Shown here piece by piece: positions 1 through 5,580 of a DNA stretch of 7,104 bases. The notes beneath the pieces are model-generated. The model was not told where the DNA came from. It was given only the letters and a program-made list of their open reading frames with translations, and made no database searches. The stretch is taken from positions 1 through 7,104 of the forward strand of contig CACZOS010000098.1 in the NCBI GenBank assembly GCA_902782815.1, read 5' to 3'. How positions within the stretch are numbered: position 1 is the stretch's first letter; each line of letters begins with the position of its first letter. This DNA is from an uncultured Lachnospiraceae bacterium. Lineage in GTDB: Bacteria > Bacillota > Clostridia > Lachnospirales > Lachnospiraceae. The position numbers and the translations under genes were made by a program.

Positions 1-339
1 ACCAGGATCAATGTCACGGAGGTTAAGGCCGAGGATAATCCGGATTATGGTACGGATGGGGGAAATGATACTCAGGACAGGGTCTTTCTGTTAAGCATCT
101 CCGAAGCAGAGACCTACCTGAAATCATCAAAGTCCAGGAAATGTAAACCTTCAGTCTATGCAGGTGTGCAGGCAGGCTGGAGCAAGCCTCCCGGCTCCGG
201 ATATTGGTGGCTCAGATCCCCGGGAGAGAATAATACTCTTGTAGCGGCGGTAATAACTGACGGGACGATCAACAGCAAGGGTTTTTATCCTGACGGATCG
301 ACAGTTTATGTCCGCCCTGCCATATGGGTCACTCCATAG
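1..339 (+). CDS. C-terminal part of a DUF6273-type domain protein (5' end outside window)
   Basis: Reading frame 1 is open from the first base to a TAG at 337-339 and gives 112 residues; the start lies upstream of the window. The visible part has the pattern I associate with the DUF6273 C-terminal domain: VFLLSISEAETYL at visible residues 28-40, then YWWLRSPG at 68-75, a short strand-turn stretch with VITDGTINSKG at 84-94, and the closing VYVRPAIWV at 102-110. Such domains resemble formylglycine-generating/lectin-like folds and often sit at the end of secreted or multidomain clostridial proteins; no enzymatic function is established that I can name. With the N-terminus missing, it cannot be said whether this copy is secreted or attached to another domain. 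No convincing terminator follows; the next gene's promoter starts about 20 bases after the stop. Family assignment is by motif memory and is fairly sure; function is unknown. Confidence 0.8.
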   Translation, partial: TRINVTEVKAEDNPDYGTDGGNDTQDRVFLLSISEAETYLKSSKSRKCKPSVYAGVQAGWSKPPGSGYWWLRSPGENNTLVAAVITDGTINSKGFYPDGSTVYVRPAIWVTP

Positions 340-361
340 AAAAAATATTTCCGGCAAATCA

Positions 362-370
362 TGGTATAAT
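362..370 (+). promoter_or_regulatory. Extended -10 promoter for the nicotinamidase-family gene
   Basis: TGGTATAAT holds a perfect TATAAT at 365-370 preceded by TG at 362-363, which is an extended -10 element. No good -35 hexamer sits 16-18 bases upstream (the stretch there is A-rich), as is common when TGn is present. Transcription would begin near 376-378, giving a short leader of about 20 bases before the ATG at 398. The position just after the stop of the preceding gene suggests that the hydrolase is transcribed on its own. Confidence 0.65.
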
Positions 371-397
371 CACTTCAGAAAGAGGGGAGGAGATGAC

Positions 398-925
398 ATG
401 AGAAAGATACTGATCGTCGTTGACATGCAGAATGATTTTATTGATGCCGCCCTGGGGACCAAAGAGGCGGAAGCCATCGTGGAGGCAGTGAAGGATAAGA
501 TCCGGTCTTACCGGCCCGAGGATGTGATCGCCACCATGGATACCCATGAAAAAGACTACATGCAGACCCAGGAGGGGGAAAACCTTCCCGTGGAGCATTG
601 TATCCGGGGGACGGAAGGATGGAAGATCCGCCCGGATATCGCAGAGCTTCTGACCGGGGCTAAGATCTACGAAAAGCCTACCTTCGGCAGCACAGCTCTG
701 GCAGAAGACCTTAAAGCACTGGCGGAAAAGGAGGATTTTGAACTGGAGATCATCGGCCTTTGCACGGATATCTGTGTAGTTTCCAATGCCCTCCTTTTAA
801 AGGCAAATATGCCCGAGGTCAGGATCACGGTGGATGCCGCCTGCTGCGCAGGGGTAACACCGGAAAGCCATCAGGCGGCTCTGGCCACCATGCGGGCCTG
901 CCAGGTTCACGTGATAAACGGCTGA
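398..925 (+). CDS. Nicotinamidase/isochorismatase-family cysteine hydrolase (PncA-like)
   Basis: The product is a 175-residue cytoplasmic hydrolase of the isochorismatase superfamily. The best fit is a nicotinamidase, which turns nicotinamide into nicotinate plus ammonia in NAD salvage. The catalytic triad can be read: Asp9 in VVDMQNDF, Lys93 in IYEKPTFGS, and Cys126 in GLCTDICVVS. A metal site is suggested by Asp48 and His50 (TMDTH) together with His67 in the LPVEHCIRGTEGW stretch, as in PncA enzymes. The length is in the family's usual range. The ATG at 398 is chosen because a strong purine-rich site (AGGGGAGGAG, about 383-392) lies just upstream and the family's first beta strand begins right after it; an in-frame ATG at 308 would sit inside the preceding gene and add 30 unrelated residues. 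The gene stands alone under its own promoter and converges on the MATE gene. The family also includes isochorismatases and other amidases, so the substrate is probable, not proven. Confidence 0.88.
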   Translation: MRKILIVVDMQNDFIDAALGTKEAEAIVEAVKDKIRSYRPEDVIATMDTHEKDYMQTQEGENLPVEHCIRGTEGWKIRPDIAELLTGAKIYEKPTFGSTALAEDLKALAEKEDFELEIIGLCTDICVVSNALLLKANMPEVRITVDAACCAGVTPESHQAALATMRACQVHVING

Positions 926-953
926 ACCCCCGAGGGCCAGCCGTCGTTCAGCC
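920..953 (+). terminator. Possible weak hairpin at the end of the nicotinamidase-family gene
   Basis: GGCTGAAC (920-927), which overlaps the stop codon, can pair with GTTCAGCC (946-953) across an 18-base loop. It is followed by TTTATTC, a poor U-run. It may help termination or protect the 3' end, but a better terminator lies downstream at 1005-1031. Confidence 0.35.
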
Positions 954-967
954 TTTATTCAGATAGT

Positions 968-998
968 AAAAAGGACTGCCTGATCATGTGTCGGCAGT
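968..998 (-). terminator. Likely intrinsic terminator of the MATE gene (minus strand)
   Basis: Read on the minus strand, ACTGCC (998-993) pairs with GGCAGT (980-975) around a 12-base loop that contains the MATE stop codon. CC and then five T residues (972-968) follow. The stem is only six pairs, with two more possible through a bulge, so its strength is moderate. Its position right at the end of the minus-strand gene supports the call. Confidence 0.5.
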
Positions 999-2357
999 AA
1001 GTGCGGCAGCCGGCGTGTCCGGCTGCCTTTTAAATGCGGTGACATAGATGATCGCCCGGAAGATCCAGTCCACAAACATGGCGTACCAGACCCAGACCAC
1101 GCTTTTGTGGAAAAAGACCACGAAGACATAGGCCAGTCCTACACGGAAAAGCCACATGGTGACAATGGCTACAACCATGGTAAAGGCTGCCCTTCCGATA
1201 GCCCGGAAATAATAGGGGTAAAGGAAGGCCAGGGGCCAGACCAGCATGGCGATGGAATGACCGAGGATCAGAGCACAGGCCGGTGCTGCCGCAGCGGGAC
1301 TCAGGTTGTATAAGCCCACCAGGAAATGTCTTCCTACGATCAAAGCTGTACTTAAAACTGCCAGCATGGCATAGTTGAAGGCGAGAAGTTTACGCATATA
1401 ATATTTGGCCTGACCGTGTTCACCGGCTCCGTAACACTGGCCCACGATGGTGATCAGGGCAGCTCCAAGGGCATTACCCGGAAGGTAGAGGTAGGTGACC
1501 AGGTTGTTGGCCACGGCATAGGCCGCGATGGAAGCGGTTCCCAGGGTGGCCACCAGGCTCTGGAGCATAAGCTTACCGAACTGGAAAAGCCCGCTCTCAA
1601 CACTGTTGGGGACACCGATGGCCAGGATCCGGCGGATCAGGTAGAATTTGGGACGAAAATAGGACAAAGAGGGAATCCGCAGAGGATTCTCTTTTTTTTG
1701 CAGAAGGGAAAAGATCACCAGGGAAGCGATGACCCTGGAGATCAGGGTGGGTATCCCCACACCGGCCACGCCCATCTTAAGGATAAAGATACAAAAAGCA
1801 TTTCCGGCCACGTTGATGACATTCATCAGCAGGGAGACCAGCATGGATATCCGGGTATCCCCGTTGGCCCGGAAAACCGCCGCTCCGGAATGGTAAATAG
1901 CCAGGAAGGGGAAGGACAAGGCGGTTAGGAACATGTAGATCACCGCATTATCCATAACGGCTGTCTCCACCTTGCCAAAGATCAGGGACAGGATGGGACG
2001 GTTTGCCAGGATAAAAAGCAGGGAGATCAGGATGGTGCTTACGGTGGTGATGAAAAAGAGCTGACCCCCGCTCCGGGATGCCTTGTCGTAGTTTCTGGCT
2101 CCGATAAACTGGGCACAGACCACGGTTCCTCCGGCGGTCATGGCAAATAGAACCTGAAGGATCAGGTTATTGAGGGCATCCACCAGGGCGACTCCCGATA
2201 CAGCTGCTTCTCCCAGGGTGGCCACCATAAGGACATCGGCCATGCCCACCAGAACGATCAGCAGCTGCTCGATGACCAGGGGGAAGATCAGCCGGGAAAG
2301 CTGACGGTTGCTGTACAGATAAGTTGTTGTCGTTTGCACATCCGGTTTATTCTTCAT
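984..2357 (-). CDS. MATE-family multidrug/metabolite exporter
   Basis: The product is a 457-residue inner-membrane protein of the MATE (multi-antimicrobial extrusion) family, which exports organic cations, drugs or metabolites in exchange for Na+ or H+. It is hydrophobic throughout, with about 12 predicted membrane spans in two similar halves. Landmarks are the TM1 region around Pro26 followed by GMADVLMVATLG (38-49), CAQFIGARNYDKA (81-93) with its second-half counterpart VGQCYGAGEHGQA (305-317), and FRANGDTR (162-169), all typical of the family. The length is normal. The start is placed at the ATG at 2357, because AGGTG lies six bases before it; a GTG at 2366 in the same frame lacks a good ribosome site. 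This ATG lies inside the 3' end of the lipoprotein gene, an 11-base overlap that points to translational coupling. The C-terminal tail is encoded by the sequence that forms a terminator on the opposite strand. The substrate cannot be predicted. Confidence 0.93.
   Translation of the reverse strand: MKNKPDVQTTTTYLYSNRQLSRLIFPLVIEQLLIVLVGMADVLMVATLGEAAVSGVALVDALNNLILQVLFAMTAGGTVVCAQFIGARNYDKASRSGGQLFFITTVSTILISLLFILANRPILSLIFGKVETAVMDNAVIYMFLTALSFPFLAIYHSGAAVFRANGDTRISMLVSLLMNVINVAGNAFCIFILKMGVAGVGIPTLISRVIASLVIFSLLQKKENPLRIPSLSYFRPKFYLIRRILAIGVPNSVESGLFQFGKLMLQSLVATLGTASIAAYAVANNLVTYLYLPGNALGAALITIVGQCYGAGEHGQAKYYMRKLLAFNYAMLAVLSTALIVGRHFLVGLYNLSPAAAAPACALILGHSIAMLVWPLAFLYPYYFRAIGRAAFTMVVAIVTMWLFRVGLAYVFVVFFHKSVVWVWYAMFVDWIFRAIIYVTAFKRQPDTPAAALTADT
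1005..1031 (+). terminator. Strong intrinsic terminator for the nicotinamidase-family transcript, inside the MATE coding end
   Basis: GGCAGCCGG (1005-1013) pairs perfectly with CCGGCTGCC (1019-1027) over a five-base loop, and TTTT follows at 1028-1031. The T-run is on the plus strand, so it serves the rightward hydrolase gene. On the minus strand the same bases encode the RQPDTPAA region (residues 444-451) of the MATE protein. Confidence 0.65.
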
Positions 2358-3456
2358 CTGTTTCACCTACTTTGATATAGCCTCCGGCGGTTTTTCTTCC
2401 GGAGAAATAAGAAGCATTCGGTTCTTCTTTACAGGAAAACATCTGGCCGGTCACGGACTCCAGGGATGAAACCCTCACCCGGTAATAACCCACGGAATCG
2501 CTGACCAGGACATTTCCGTCGGTCAGCAGGCCAAGAAGCATCATCATATGGTAACCGCCGTTTCCGGCCTGATAAATGACGGGCAGACCCTTTTTCAGGT
2601 GCCGGCGCAGGTCTTCCTCCAGGGTATCCCTGTCAAAGGAAGGCACATAAGTGTGGGGGATTTCTTTGAGGGTCAGCACCCGGCTGATCCCTTTCGGGGT
2701 CAGGGGCATCTGTCTGGTCATGGTTTTGGCATAGTTTTTCTTCCAGGCCTTTTCATTGGCCTCCGGTTCCAGATCCCGGACAACTATCTCCGGATCCCAG
2801 ACTTTCCCGGTATCCCAGGCACCCAAAGCCGTGGCGGTACAGCAGGCTGCGCAGCCGTGCATAGCTACATACTCACTGTAATCTCCGTACTCGTAGGCAC
2901 CCTGGGCATAATTCCTGTAGGTTCTGAGTTCGTCCGGGGCGGTGAGCATGTCCGTCTCCCAGCAAGAACCACCTCCAAGCTCACGGAAAACATTTATACA
3001 TATCTCGTCTTCTGACAAAGAGTTGCTGCAGCTGATCACAGCATGACCTTCTGTATGGGCGGTGATGTTTCCCCGGTAATCAACGGATACGACCCGGGGT
3101 GAGTCGCTTGTCCAGGTAAGGCCTGCCAGGGCGGCGTCAGACTCTCCTTCCCCCTGGAAATCTACAGGAACCTGCCAGCTTTCATCGGTGAACATGCAGA
3201 CCATCCGGTCCTCGATGGTGAAGGGAAGTTCAATGGATGGGGAAACCGCCGGTTCATTTTCTTTTATTTCAGTGGTGCTTTCAGGAGGACGAACCTGTGA
3301 TGCAGGGATTTCCGTAACAGCCACGGAGGTGGCCGGCTCAGTTCCCTCCCCATGACTGTTCCTGCTGCAGCCCGATAAGAGGAAGGAGACCGGCAGGATA
3401 GCAGTCAGGAGGAGAATAAAGAAGGATTTTTTGAAGTTTTCCGGTCTGTTATTCAT
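2347..3456 (-). CDS. Secreted lipoprotein with Ig-like (Big_2) domain and C39-like cysteine peptidase domain
   Basis: The product has 369 residues from the ATG at 3456. The N-terminus is a lipoprotein signal: basic start, hydrophobic run (about 15-26), then the lipobox LLSGC with Cys30 as the lipid-modified residue, so the protein should be anchored outside the membrane. A Ser/Thr/Pro/Glu-rich linker follows (about 35-75). Residues about 77-156 look like a Big_2 Ig-like domain, with LTWTSDSPRVVSVDYRGNIT (113-132) and the later GHAVISCS. Residues about 180-340 resemble a C39_2-like papain-fold peptidase: Cys202 in MHGCAACC as likely nucleophile, His303 in GNGGYHMMM, and Asp320 in VLVSDS. The usual GCGPT-type motif is changed to GCAACC, so activity is not certain. 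The gene is first in a minus-strand pair with the MATE exporter and overlaps it by 11 bases. It has no ABC-transporter part, unlike bacteriocin-processing C39 enzymes. An in-frame ATG at 3468 is the alternative start. Confidence 0.82.
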   Translation of the reverse strand: MNNRPENFKKSFFILLLTAILPVSFLLSGCSRNSHGEGTEPATSVAVTEIPASQVRPPESTTEIKENEPAVSPSIELPFTIEDRMVCMFTDESWQVPVDFQGEGESDAALAGLTWTSDSPRVVSVDYRGNITAHTEGHAVISCSNSLSEDEICINVFRELGGGSCWETDMLTAPDELRTYRNYAQGAYEYGDYSEYVAMHGCAACCTATALGAWDTGKVWDPEIVVRDLEPEANEKAWKKNYAKTMTRQMPLTPKGISRVLTLKEIPHTYVPSFDRDTLEEDLRRHLKKGLPVIYQAGNGGYHMMMLLGLLTDGNVLVSDSVGYYRVRVSSLESVTGQMFSCKEEPNASYFSGRKTAGGYIKVGETDEE

Positions 3457-3468
3457 TATATCGATCAT

Positions 3469-3474
3469 CCTCCC
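3469..3474 (-). promoter_or_regulatory. Ribosome binding site that decides the lipoprotein start
   Basis: GGGAGG on the minus strand directly abuts the ATG at 3468 (no spacer) but stands 12 bases before the in-frame ATG at 3456. A zero spacer is not workable and 12 is long but usable, so 3456 is the preferred start. The choice only changes four residues ahead of the signal peptide. Confidence 0.5.
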
Positions 3475-3506
3475 TGTTTAACCTGGCTGACTGCTTCCCT
3501 TCAATA

Positions 3507-3537
3507 ATTAAAAAGTTTCGGTTTTCCAAAATGTTAA
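3507..3537 (-). promoter_or_regulatory. Weak candidate promoter for the lipoprotein-MATE unit
   Basis: On the minus strand TTAACA (3537-3532, one mismatch to TTGACA) is followed after 19 bases by TTTAAT (3512-3507, one mismatch to TATAAT). The spacing is longer than the ideal 17. The AT-rich setting about 50 bases upstream of the start is suitable, but other hexamer pairs could be chosen in this region. Confidence 0.25.
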
Positions 3538-3651
3538 GACAATAATTTTCCATTAGTTTACCATAGATCATATAGAGATTGCACTGGTAAAAAAGGAACC
3601 CCTTTGTAAGATTCTTACTTTAACTTATGAATTCCCTGTTCCCGGAAAATG

Positions 3652-3660
3652 TGGTAGAAT
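3652..3660 (+). promoter_or_regulatory. Extended -10 promoter for the psiE-like / ATP-grasp / hydratase operon
   Basis: TGGTAGAAT holds TAGAAT at 3655-3660 (one mismatch to TATAAT) with TG at 3652-3653. The -35 position (about 3632-3637, TTCCCT) is poor, so the TGn would matter. Transcription would start near 3667, leaving a leader of about 45 bases. A small palindrome, GTAAG-ATT-CTTAC at 3606-3618, lies upstream and could be a regulator site, but nothing else supports that. Confidence 0.55.
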
Positions 3661-3710
3661 AGCCCTATACATCTGGCAAACCGTGCAGAGGCAGAAAGAG
3701 AGGAAGAGCT

Positions 3711-4187
3711 ATGGAGAGCCGGTTTCATATTTTTAAGCAGAAGATACTGAAGATGTCGGATATAATGGAGATCGTTATCGCCCTGTTTCTGGTGATCATG
3801 ACCCTGGCCCTGACCATCAAGTTTATCTATATGGTCGCCCTGGAGGGACCTGCCGCCTGGGGCGAAGAAACTATCCACAAGATCGTGCAGGATGCCTTTA
3901 ACCTGATCATTGCGATTGAGTTTGTCCAGATGCTTCTGAAGCATTCTGTGGGCAGCGTTCTGGAGGTGGTACTTTTTTCCGTTGCCAGAGGCATGATCGT
4001 GGATCATAACGGAGGCCTGCAGACTTTGCTGATTGTGATCGCCATCGGCCTGGTCCTCTTTATCCGTAAAAACCTGCTTCTTCCCCATGACCTCAATGAA
4101 TCCATGGATGAAGTGGATAATGAGCAGAGCCTGAAGCACGTTGATCAGGATAAATCCCCGGTTGTGGAACCGGGAGAATCGAAATAG
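3711..4187 (+). CDS. PsiE-like (phosphate-starvation-inducible E family) small membrane protein
   Basis: The product has 158 residues and four likely membrane spans, at about 20-43, 59-77, 82-97 and 103-120, with a charged, hydrophilic C-terminal tail from about 121. The run IEFVQMLLKHS (69-79), VLEVVLFSVARGMIVDH (83-99) and IAIGLVLFIRKNLL (110-123) matches the PsiE family as I remember it. In Escherichia coli psiE is induced by phosphate starvation, but its molecular role is not known, so no function is claimed here. The ATG at 3711 has GAGAGG seven bases upstream. It is the first gene of a three-gene operon, 17 bases ahead of the ATP-grasp ligase gene. Near its 3' end a seven-pair hairpin (4157-4174) lies within the coding sequence; with no T-run after it, it is not a terminator. 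The family call is fairly sure. Confidence 0.78.
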   Translation: MESRFHIFKQKILKMSDIMEIVIALFLVIMTLALTIKFIYMVALEGPAAWGEETIHKIVQDAFNLIIAIEFVQMLLKHSVGSVLEVVLFSVARGMIVDHNGGLQTLLIVIAIGLVLFIRKNLLLPHDLNESMDEVDNEQSLKHVDQDKSPVVEPGESK

Positions 4188-4204
4188 ATAAGGAAGGTTA
4201 ACCC

Positions 4205-5551
4205 ATGAAAAAAGAAAGAGATGAATATCTGGAGATAATGAGAGATCTGCAGGGAGACCCGGAGGGAAGGATTAAGGCAGCCGCCTATGTGAAGGCTTCC
4301 GATTGCTACGTTTACGGCTTTCCCGCACCCTTCTCCTTTGTCCCCACTTTCTATACGGAAAAGGAACTGGATTTTATGAAGGAAACCGTTCGGATGACCC
4401 ACGGGATCCTGAGCAAGGTCATCCGCCGCTATGTGGAAGACCCGGAATACCGTAAGATCTTTGCTTTTCCGAAAAATGTGGAGGATCTGATCCTCCTGCC
4501 CTGTAATTATGAAGAACAGCTGCCCATCAGCCGCTTTGACTTCTTCCTGAGTGAGGAGGATTTTTCCTTCAAATTCTGCGAATTTAACGCAGACGGCACG
4601 GCAGCCATGAGCAGGACCCAGATCGGCTGTGAGGCGGTGGAACAGTCCCCCAGCTTCAAGGCCTTCTGCAAGAACCATGACCCCAGGCCTTTCGAATATT
4701 TTGATTCCTGGGTGGATGCCTTCCTGGAGACCTATGCCTCCGATAAAAATGCCAAGGCAGACCCAAATGTTCTGATCACCGATTTTGAGGAGGCAGTGAC
4801 CCTCAGCGACGTCACCAGGTGTCTGGATGCTTTTGAACGCCGGGGAGTGACGGCCCGTTTTGTGGATCTCCGGGAACTTTATTTTGACGGAGAAGCCCTG
4901 AGAGATACCTATGACAACATGGCTTTCGATGCGGTATACCGCCGGGTATGCACCAGCGATATCGCCGCCAGATACGAGGAATGCAAAGCCCTGATCGATG
5001 CCGCGGCGGCAGAGAAGGTGGTTCTGATCGGCCATTTCCGGACTACGGTGACCCACTCCAAGATGATCAATGTGGCCCTCCTGGATCCCCGGACTGCGGA
5101 ATTTCTTACCGAGGAGGAGGCCGCCTATGTAAAAGAGCATGTACTTCCCACCTACAGGCTGAGGACTGATACAGCCGGCCTGGATATCGACGCCGTAAAG
5201 AAGGATAAGAACGGATGGGTCATCAAGCCCGAGGACGATTACGATTCCCACGGCGTCTATGCAGGGGGAGATATGGAGCAGGAAGCCTGGGAAGAACTGG
5301 TGGATTCCCTGGTGGACAAAGGCTATGTCGCCATGGTTTTCTACACTCCTCCCAGTTCAAAGATCGCCCTGCCGGGACCATTTTCCGCGGATGCGGAGGA
5401 TTACGGGATCGGTGACTGGTACTCCATGACCGGAACCTACTCCTATAACGGGAAATTCGTGGGTTTCTTCAGCAGGATGGGCCGGGAGCATGTGATCTCC
5501 GAGAGTCACCACGGGGTGAGCATTCCCTCCTTCTATCTTGAAGGAGAATAA
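4205..5551 (+). CDS. Glutathionylspermidine-synthase-like ATP-grasp ligase (synthetase domain only)
   Basis: The product is a 448-residue, soluble, probably cytoplasmic enzyme. Its layout fits the circularly permuted ATP-grasp group that includes the synthetase half of glutathionylspermidine synthase, which uses ATP to join a carboxylate to an amine. Visible landmarks are FCEFNADGTAAMSRTQ (124-139), DAVYRRVCTSD (242-252), the SKMINVALLDP stretch (285-295) with LPTYRL (314-319), WVIKPEDDYDSHGVYAGG (338-355) where Lys341 and the Gly-rich turn should bind ATP, and a C-terminal GKFVGFFSRMGRE block (416-428). The amidase half found in bifunctional Escherichia coli Gss is absent, so this is a ligase only. 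Glutathione and spermidine need not be the substrates; members of this group in Firmicutes are mostly uncharacterised. The start has AGGAAGG seven bases upstream. The gene lies 17 bases after the psiE-like gene and 29 before the hydratase gene, so the three should be co-transcribed. The superfamily is likely; the substrate is unknown. Confidence 0.75.
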   Translation: MKKERDEYLEIMRDLQGDPEGRIKAAAYVKASDCYVYGFPAPFSFVPTFYTEKELDFMKETVRMTHGILSKVIRRYVEDPEYRKIFAFPKNVEDLILLPCNYEEQLPISRFDFFLSEEDFSFKFCEFNADGTAAMSRTQIGCEAVEQSPSFKAFCKNHDPRPFEYFDSWVDAFLETYASDKNAKADPNVLITDFEEAVTLSDVTRCLDAFERRGVTARFVDLRELYFDGEALRDTYDNMAFDAVYRRVCTSDIAARYEECKALIDAAAAEKVVLIGHFRTTVTHSKMINVALLDPRTAEFLTEEEAAYVKEHVLPTYRLRTDTAGLDIDAVKKDKNGWVIKPEDDYDSHGVYAGGDMEQEAWEELVDSLVDKGYVAMVFYTPPSSKIALPGPFSADAEDYGIGDWYSMTGTYSYNGKFVGFFSRMGREHVISESHHGVSIPSFYLEGE

Positions 5552-5580
5552 AAAAAACATGAAAAGAAAGGGGAAACCTT

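Noticed and set aside
308..397. Upstream in-frame ATG extending the nicotinamidase-family protein by 30 residues
   Set aside because: It overlaps the previous gene, lacks a ribosome site, contains the promoter, and adds residues foreign to the family.
1416..1928. Plus-strand open frame inside the MATE gene
   Set aside because: Its product is Gly/Asp/Gln-rich with no domain, and it is the shadow of a well-supported membrane protein gene.
2358..2366. GTG start for the MATE protein three codons upstream
   Set aside because: No suitable ribosome site lies before it, whereas AGGTG is six bases before the ATG at 2357.
3558..3590. TTACCA/TGGTAA inverted repeat in the divergent intergenic region
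   Set aside because: Six pairs over a 21-base loop in AT-rich DNA can occur by chance; nothing supports an operator.
3615..4139. Minus-strand open frame opposite the psiE-like gene
   Set aside because: The plus-strand product has coherent membrane spans and family motifs; the antisense product has neither.
4157..4174. Seven-pair hairpin CCCGGTT/AACCGGG near the end of the psiE-like gene
   Set aside because: No T-run follows on either strand and it sits within coding sequence, so it is not called a terminator; it could be a minor RNA structure within the operon.
4145..5251. Long minus-strand open frame opposite the ATP-grasp gene
   Set aside because: It is antisense to a gene with clear family motifs and a good ribosome site, its product is low-complexity Gly/His/Ile-rich with no recognisable domain, and no ribosome site precedes it.
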